Below, piece after piece: positions 6,669 through 11,164 of a stretch of 11,164 bases of DNA. The notes under the pieces were generated by a model that worked only from the letters and a program-made list of their open reading frames with translations, made no database searches and was not told the origin of the DNA. Both the position numbers and the translations under genes were made by a program. Every line of letters begins with the position of its first letter. Within the stretch, counting starts at the first letter, position 1. Source of the DNA: Planctomycetaceae bacterium (GTDB taxonomy: Bacteria > Planctomycetota > Planctomycetia > Planctomycetales > Planctomycetaceae); the NCBI GenBank assembly GCA_020426085.1, contig JAGQQP010000077.1, positions 1-11,164 of the forward strand, written 5' to 3'.

Positions 6669-8659
6669 GGTCGCTTCTCTCCGCCAGGTCTCGGGCCTCC
6701 TGATCCACCACCAGGGCCGCCTGCACCTCGGAGTTTACTGAGTTCACCTGCATCCAGAAAACCATCCTTGTTGGCATCGAGTTCATCGAAGCGTTCCTGC
6801 ATGCGTTCCGGAGCTTCCTCCTTGGAAATTTTCCCATCGGAGTCCTTATCCAGACGCTGCAGCATGCCACCTGCATTTCCACCGGCAGGTTTTTTCTTCT
6901 CTGAAGATTCACCACCTGGTTTCTGACCGCCTGCATTTCCAGCTGCGGGACCACCTGCCTTCGCATCGACACTACCGGGCCCCTGTTTCTCAGCCTGTTT
7001 TTTCTTTGCCATGGCCAGCTGTTCTTCCAGATCGATCAGCTCATCGGCAAAGTGGGTCCGTGGATTTAAAATCACTTCTTCACCAGCTTCGACACCCGAC
7101 ATGATTTCGATCATGGTATCACTGGCCTGACCGATTTTAACTTCTCTGCGATCTGCTGATCCATCGGAATTTAAAATAAAGATATAGCGTTGTTCGCCAA
7201 TCGTGATCACCGACTGTACCGGGACCTGGAGAATATCAGGGCGCTGATCAACGCGAATTTCAATTTCGGCGGTTAAACCCGGTTTGAGTTTGGTGATGTC
7301 ACCGTTATCAGGCAGAATGCGGATCGTGGCTTTGTATTCTTTTAAGTCGGGCCGCATCCAGTTGGATGAAATCGGCACAGAGGAAACCTGGTCGACGACC
7401 CCGCGATAGAGCTGTTCCGGAAAGGCATCAACGCGGATATCAACAGCCAATCCCTGCTTGATCATACTGATTTTTGATTCGTGAATGCGGGCATCCACTT
7501 TCATCTGTGAGAAGTCAGGAAGCTGAATAATGGACTGACGTTCGCGGACTTCCGTCCCTTCTTCAATCACATCTTCACCACTGCTGCGACGACCGCTGTC
7601 CTGGTTGGCATAGACGACCTGACCATTTTGCGGAGCAATCAGTTTACAGGCCAGAATCTGTTCGCGAATGCGTTCCAGTTCGCTCTTCTCGACTTCATAT
7701 GTCAGCTGGCTGGCTTTCAGACGGGCATCAAACTGAGCCAGTGTCGCAACCCCCTGACGCTTCACGCGCTCCAGGTTTCGTACTTTTTCGTCAACGTCCG
7801 CTTCCAGTTCTTTACTCTTACGGGTCTGAACGTAATCTTTTTCCACCTTGAGATCTTCTTTGGCAATCTCGAGATCGATTTCCGCTTTCACGACATTGAT
7901 GCGGTCCGCTTCGACATCGTTCTGGTTTTTATAACCTTTTTTGGCAATGCGTTTCGAAAATTCGAAGGTCTCTTCCGCACGCTGCAGGTCTTCACGCGCT
8001 TTGGTAATGGCACCTTCTTTGACGTTCAGATCGCGCTGCGACTCCCCTTTGAGGAATTTCTCCAGATCGAGTTTCGCCAGGACTAATGCCAGTTCGGCAG
8101 CCGACGTATCGCTTTCGTTTTGAGTCTTTTGAATTGCAACATTTTCCTCAGCCTGCTTCAACTCGGCTTCGGTCTGCGTTACCTGAATCTGCTGTTGTTT
8201 TTCTTTATCGACCAGCAATGAAGAATCGAGCTCACAGACGACATCCCCTTTCTGAACCATCGTTCCCTCAGGTACAATGCTCAGAATGGTCGTAAAGCCT
8301 TTGACTTTGCTGGACAGGGTCACGTTGTTCAAACTGTCAAGCTGACCGCGTTCGGTCACTGACACCCGAAACGGACCTCTGGTCACCTTATCGGTGATGT
8401 AAGTCGTATTCTTCTTTGAACCAGAAGAAAAGGCAGAAAAGAGCGGTGTGCGCAAGACGGGTACCGTCAGGACAAGTATCCCGACACCAATCAGTGTGAT
8501 GATCAGCACTACTGATTTACTGGGGCGCCTGCGCTGGCTCTTCTTCTGTTTCGGTGAGTGCGTTGAGTTCTGCTGCAGGTCGGAAGACGACTGGTTGGAT
8601 GTCTTCTCCTGCAGTGACTCTTGTTTCTGTTGTTCCTGGGGTGGATTGGCGGTGCTCAT
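6665..8659 (-). CDS. HlyD/MacA-type periplasmic adaptor with C-terminal EF-hand pair
   Basis: A 664-residue membrane-fusion protein that should bridge the ABC permease to the outer-membrane factor. Order of parts: a Gln/Ser-rich cytoplasmic tail (1-48) ending in RRRPSK; one membrane helix (about 49-69); a first lipoyl half (about 118-147); a long charged coiled-coil hairpin (about 150-335); a second lipoyl half (CKLIAPQNGQVVYAN, 338-352); beta-barrel and membrane-proximal domains (about 383-540). A Gly/Pro/Lys-rich linker (about 555-598) then leads to two EF-hand loops, DKDSDGKISKEE (604-615) and DANKDGFLDAGE (628-639), and a Gly-rich end. MacA-type adaptors are usually under 450 residues and lack EF hands, so the tail is an addition. 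The ATG at 8659 lies 143 nt inside the upstream gene. The only later alternative I see is a GTG at 8509, which lacks a ribosome-binding site and removes the basic residues before the membrane helix, so I keep 8659. Confidence 0.92.
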   Translation of the reverse strand: MSTANPPQEQQKQESLQEKTSNQSSSDLQQNSTHSPKQKKSQRRRPSKSVVLIITLIGVGILVLTVPVLRTPLFSAFSSGSKKNTTYITDKVTRGPFRVSVTERGQLDSLNNVTLSSKVKGFTTILSIVPEGTMVQKGDVVCELDSSLLVDKEKQQQIQVTQTEAELKQAEENVAIQKTQNESDTSAAELALVLAKLDLEKFLKGESQRDLNVKEGAITKAREDLQRAEETFEFSKRIAKKGYKNQNDVEADRINVVKAEIDLEIAKEDLKVEKDYVQTRKSKELEADVDEKVRNLERVKRQGVATLAQFDARLKASQLTYEVEKSELERIREQILACKLIAPQNGQVVYANQDSGRRSSGEDVIEEGTEVRERQSIIQLPDFSQMKVDARIHESKISMIKQGLAVDIRVDAFPEQLYRGVVDQVSSVPISSNWMRPDLKEYKATIRILPDNGDITKLKPGLTAEIEIRVDQRPDILQVPVQSVITIGEQRYIFILNSDGSADRREVKIGQASDTMIEIMSGVEAGEEVILNPRTHFADELIDLEEQLAMAKKKQAEKQGPGSVDAKAGGPAAGNAGGQKPGGESSEKKKPAGGNAGGMLQRLDKDSDGKISKEEAPERMQERFDELDANKDGFLDAGELSKLRGAGGPGGGSGGPRPGGEKRP

Positions 8660-11164
8660 TGGTAGGCCTGATTATTCCCGCGCGGTGTTGATAGAAATCG
8701 TCTTTCCAAATGCCATTTTCATCTATCTCCATGATACCCATATCTCGATAGATGTTAAGTCGGTTTTGTTCATAATTTACCCAGTTGCTGATTAAACTGT
8801 TTTGTGCATCCAATATGGAAGATAACGCATTTAACAGATTTAACCCCTGGTTTCGACCAGCCTGGGCAGGATCGGAAGTCGCCTCGACTGCACTGTCGTA
8901 TTGCAGTGCCGCCAGACGGATCTGAACCCGAGATGTTTCAAAGTTTTGACGCAGCACATTCAGCTGTCGCCAGCTCTGACGAATATCATATTTGACGTTG
9001 TCCTGTGCCTCCATAAAGGTACGACGCTGTCTCTGGTATTCGATTTGCGATTCTCGATAGGCATTTCGCTCCTGTACTAATGACAATGGAGCCGTAAATT
9101 CGACACCTGCCCGCAATCCAGCCTGACTACCGCGGAAGTCGAGAGGCTTATTTTTGCCGAGAGGCGTACTTACGTCTCCATCTACTACGACATTTAACAC
9201 CGCTTCGAGAGAATTAGACCGCACTTCCATCAATCTTCTGGCATCCATCACGAATCCGCGCTGGTTCATCAGATCCAGACGATTCTCCAGACCAATCTGT
9301 ACCACCTCAGAAATATCCATCGTAAATGGTTCCAGAGTAATGAGTTCCACTCGCAGACCGATCTCGATTACCTGCATACCCTGCGAGGTTCTGAGCATGT
9401 CTTCCCGCAGGTTAGCCATTTCCAGAATAATTTGTTTTTTCTGGGCATTGGAGAGCGTTTCCTCGCTCAAAAAACCTTTCAGCCCCTGCAGACGACTCTT
9501 GATCTCCTGAATTTCCTTGCGGACCCCTGAGTACAATCGTATATCATTTGCTGTACTTTGGCGGACCCGGTCCCGATCGTCGTTTGACAGGAATCGGCGT
9601 TTGCGTAAAGCCAGAATTTCCTCTGTGACCCCTTCCTGACTGTCGCCCAGCAACAGATCCACATTTTTGATGTCCTGTTCCAGTGTCAGTAGAGCATCTT
9701 TTTCGAGACGTTGCTGCAATACTTCCAGACCTTCCACTACCTTGAGCAGTTCAGCCGTCGTTGGCGGGACCAGATTGGGATCTTCCCAGTCTTCGACATA
9801 TACCTGAGCCCAGTCTTCGACATAGTCATATATCTCCTGTTCAATTTCCGGCAACAGGGGATCAATCAACTCGAATGGCTTCAGCAATGATTCATCAATG
9901 CTCATGGGCATGTTGGGAGGCAGGCCAAGAAACAGCTTGAAACTTCCCAGTGAATCCTGATAGGCCCGTTCGAGAGTACGCAGACGGTTGATCGACTGTG
10001 CCAGCCTGGTTTCCAGCTGGGCGACATCCAGTGTGACCACTTCGGTACGAATGCGTTGTACAAGTTCGCCTGCTGTAGCCTGAAAGGAATCTTCATCACT
10101 CAGTGCCAGCAATCGTTTTTCCTGAGCTGCGGTCATATCACCTTTCCAGGAAAGCAAACGTGATTCTTCATCGAATTCGAGTTTCTCTACCAGGTCCGGC
10201 GGAATGATCCAGTTCTCGGGCAATTTTTCCAGACGCTCCGACTGCACTTTTGGTTTTTGTGAAGAGAGTGCTCTGAGGATTTCCACCTGACGTTCGAGTC
10301 GTTTGATGTTACCACGTTCGTTGTAAATCACCTGCAGCTGCTGTAACAGTTGCAGAAAGCCGTTTCCGCCTGCCACGTTCTGTGTAAAAAATGTTTTGCG
10401 GAAACGAGCGAGCGTACGTGTCTGATACAAAACGTTTCGTTCATCCTGTGTCAGATTATTCAAGACCACTTTCCGTCCCGCCCCGAACAACAGAGGTTGC
10501 ACGAGTGAATAGGAAAGCACACTGACAGACGTTGTCTGATTCGAACCGGAAAAGAGCCAGAGTGTATTATTCGCCAGTTCGACCGCCCATTGTGCACCAC
10601 TGGGCAATACCTGGTTAACGCCCATACGGCTGCCAAGATCCAGTTCCTGAGTCCCGTTTTGCAGTCGACGACGATTCAGATCCACCTGAGGATTCTGTCC
10701 CCCTACGCCCAGATAACGCACATCAAACTGGAACCGTCCGAACGTCAGATCCAGAGCAGCCAGAAACAGATTTTCAATTTGAAACTGGTACTCCCGGCTA
10801 TTAATGTTGGCAATCTCAATGGTTTCCCGCAGGGTCACATCTTCGAGCGCGGGTAATTGCGTACCAGGCAACGAATTCCCTGAAGCAGCGATTTCGGCAC
10901 TTAACTCAGGGCTGATTCCATACTGCACGAGCCAGTCCGGGTTTTCGATACTCAGAGCACGGCCAAATTTGTGCCAGCTCTTATAACCTTTTTTGCACTG
11001 CAGCCAGTGCATGTAAACATTAGCCGCCGGATCGTCGGGAGGCAGGGGTTCGTGGTTCGGATCATAGGGATCATAAAAACGACTGCGGGGATCAGGTTCC
11101 ACATCATAACGTGGAACTTCCCATGCCGGATCATTGGCTTTTTCAGCCAGAATTTCATAGCTGT
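8517..11164 (-). CDS. Large TolC-like outer-membrane efflux protein, 5' end outside window
   Basis: Outer-membrane factor of the tripartite system; 881 residues are visible and the frame stays open through the right edge, so the start is not in the window. A GTG at 11102 is an internal valine codon, since the upstream residues (SYEILAEKANDPAWEVPRYD) read smoothly into PDPRSRFYDPYDPN. Numbering from that GTG, an N-terminal region (to about 82) precedes the first OEP repeat (about 83-395, ending FKLFLGLPPNMPM). A helical linker of about 195 residues, rich in Glu, Leu and Arg, follows, then the second OEP repeat (about 596-790, from MDISEVVQIGLENRLDLMNQ). The tail (810-861) is polar and looks disordered. 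Classic TolC proteins are about 430-490 residues, so this one is nearly doubled. A compact insert (about 309-345, LLSWKGDMTAAQEKRLLALS) interrupts the first repeat. The signal peptide is off the window. It is first in the visible operon. Confidence 0.9.
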   Translation of the reverse strand, partial: SYEILAEKANDPAWEVPRYDVEPDPRSRFYDPYDPNHEPLPPDDPAANVYMHWLQCKKGYKSWHKFGRALSIENPDWLVQYGISPELSAEIAASGNSLPGTQLPALEDVTLRETIEIANINSREYQFQIENLFLAALDLTFGRFQFDVRYLGVGGQNPQVDLNRRRLQNGTQELDLGSRMGVNQVLPSGAQWAVELANNTLWLFSGSNQTTSVSVLSYSLVQPLLFGAGRKVVLNNLTQDERNVLYQTRTLARFRKTFFTQNVAGGNGFLQLLQQLQVIYNERGNIKRLERQVEILRALSSQKPKVQSERLEKLPENWIIPPDLVEKLEFDEESRLLSWKGDMTAAQEKRLLALSDEDSFQATAGELVQRIRTEVVTLDVAQLETRLAQSINRLRTLERAYQDSLGSFKLFLGLPPNMPMSIDESLLKPFELIDPLLPEIEQEIYDYVEDWAQVYVEDWEDPNLVPPTTAELLKVVEGLEVLQQRLEKDALLTLEQDIKNVDLLLGDSQEGVTEEILALRKRRFLSNDDRDRVRQSTANDIRLYSGVRKEIQEIKSRLQGLKGFLSEETLSNAQKKQIILEMANLREDMLRTSQGMQVIEIGLRVELITLEPFTMDISEVVQIGLENRLDLMNQRGFVMDARRLMEVRSNSLEAVLNVVVDGDVSTPLGKNKPLDFRGSQAGLRAGVEFTAPLSLVQERNAYRESQIEYQRQRRTFMEAQDNVKYDIRQSWRQLNVLRQNFETSRVQIRLAALQYDSAVEATSDPAQAGRNQGLNLLNALSSILDAQNSLISNWVNYEQNRLNIYRDMGIMEIDENGIWKDDFYQHRAGIIRPTNEHRQSTPGTTETRVTAGEDIQPVVFRPAAELNALTETEEEPAQAPQ
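9785..9824. repeat. Short in-frame tandem duplication in the outer-membrane factor gene
   Basis: A 16-nt exact direct repeat (CCCAGTCTTCGACATA at 9785-9800 and 9809-9824) recurs with a 24-nt period. Because 24 is eight codons, the protein gains a repeated DYVEDWAQVYVEDWED stretch (about residues 427-440 from the internal GTG) in the linker between the two OEP repeats. It looks like a recent slippage or duplication event tolerated in a flexible acidic segment. Confidence 0.7.

Noticed and set aside
6853..6990. Repeated 'PAGGNAGG'-like codons before the EF hands as a possible DNA repeat array
   Set aside because: The copies are few and imperfect and are explained by a low-complexity Gly/Pro/Ala linker in the protein.
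11100..11102. GTG at 11102 as the start of the outer-membrane factor
   Set aside because: The frame is open upstream to the window edge with a coherent protein sequence leading into it, and no ribosome-binding site precedes the GTG.

Overview
The window looks like a chromosomal piece of a Planctomycetota bacterium, plausibly a Gimesia-like member of the Planctomycetales. The evidence is an outsized TolC-type outer-membrane protein with a 'PDPRSRFYDPYDPN'-style N-terminal region, EF-hand loops appended to an envelope protein, a thioredoxin-NHL protein with a CCINC motif, and moderate GC by eye. The genus is an inference from family style, not from a marker gene. All six genes I can support lie on the minus strand and are transcribed right to left. 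I see no rRNA, tRNA, CRISPR array, insertion sequence, prophage gene or replication origin.

Right part (about 4557-11164): a compact four-gene export operon. In transcription order it encodes a very large TolC-like outer-membrane factor (its 5' end is outside the window), a HlyD/MacA-type periplasmic adaptor, a MacB/LolD-type ABC ATPase, and a MacB/FtsX-type permease. Outer-membrane factor and adaptor overlap by 143 nt. Adaptor and ATPase overlap by an ATGA. ATPase and permease are separated by 57 nt that hold a small hairpin. Together they should form a tripartite ABC efflux or secretion machine of the MacAB-TolC type, with ATPase and permease on separate chains. The cargo cannot be read from the sequence. 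The adaptor carries two textbook EF-hand calcium loops at its C terminus inside a Gly/Pro-rich tail. This is the most distinctive feature of the window.

Middle (2305-4356): after a 200-nt gap with a candidate promoter/operator, a secreted or lipid-anchored thioredoxin-like plus six-NHL-repeat protein of the NHLRC2 type, followed by a good hairpin terminator.

Left part (1-2030): a two-gene unit made of a 90-residue two-helix membrane protein (2TM domain) and, 27 nt later, a CPC-type heavy-metal (probably copper) P-type ATPase whose 3' end is cut off by the window edge. The pump has no classical HMA domain in the visible N terminus. Instead it has a YHS/TRASH-like cysteine motif, a His-rich linker and a CPMHP...CPICGM metal-binding motif.

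Most of the window is ordinary planctomycete envelope biology. The items I would look at twice are the EF-hand adaptor, the long same-strand gene overlap, the enlarged outer-membrane factor with its inserted modules, and the linkage of the small 2TM protein to the metal pump.
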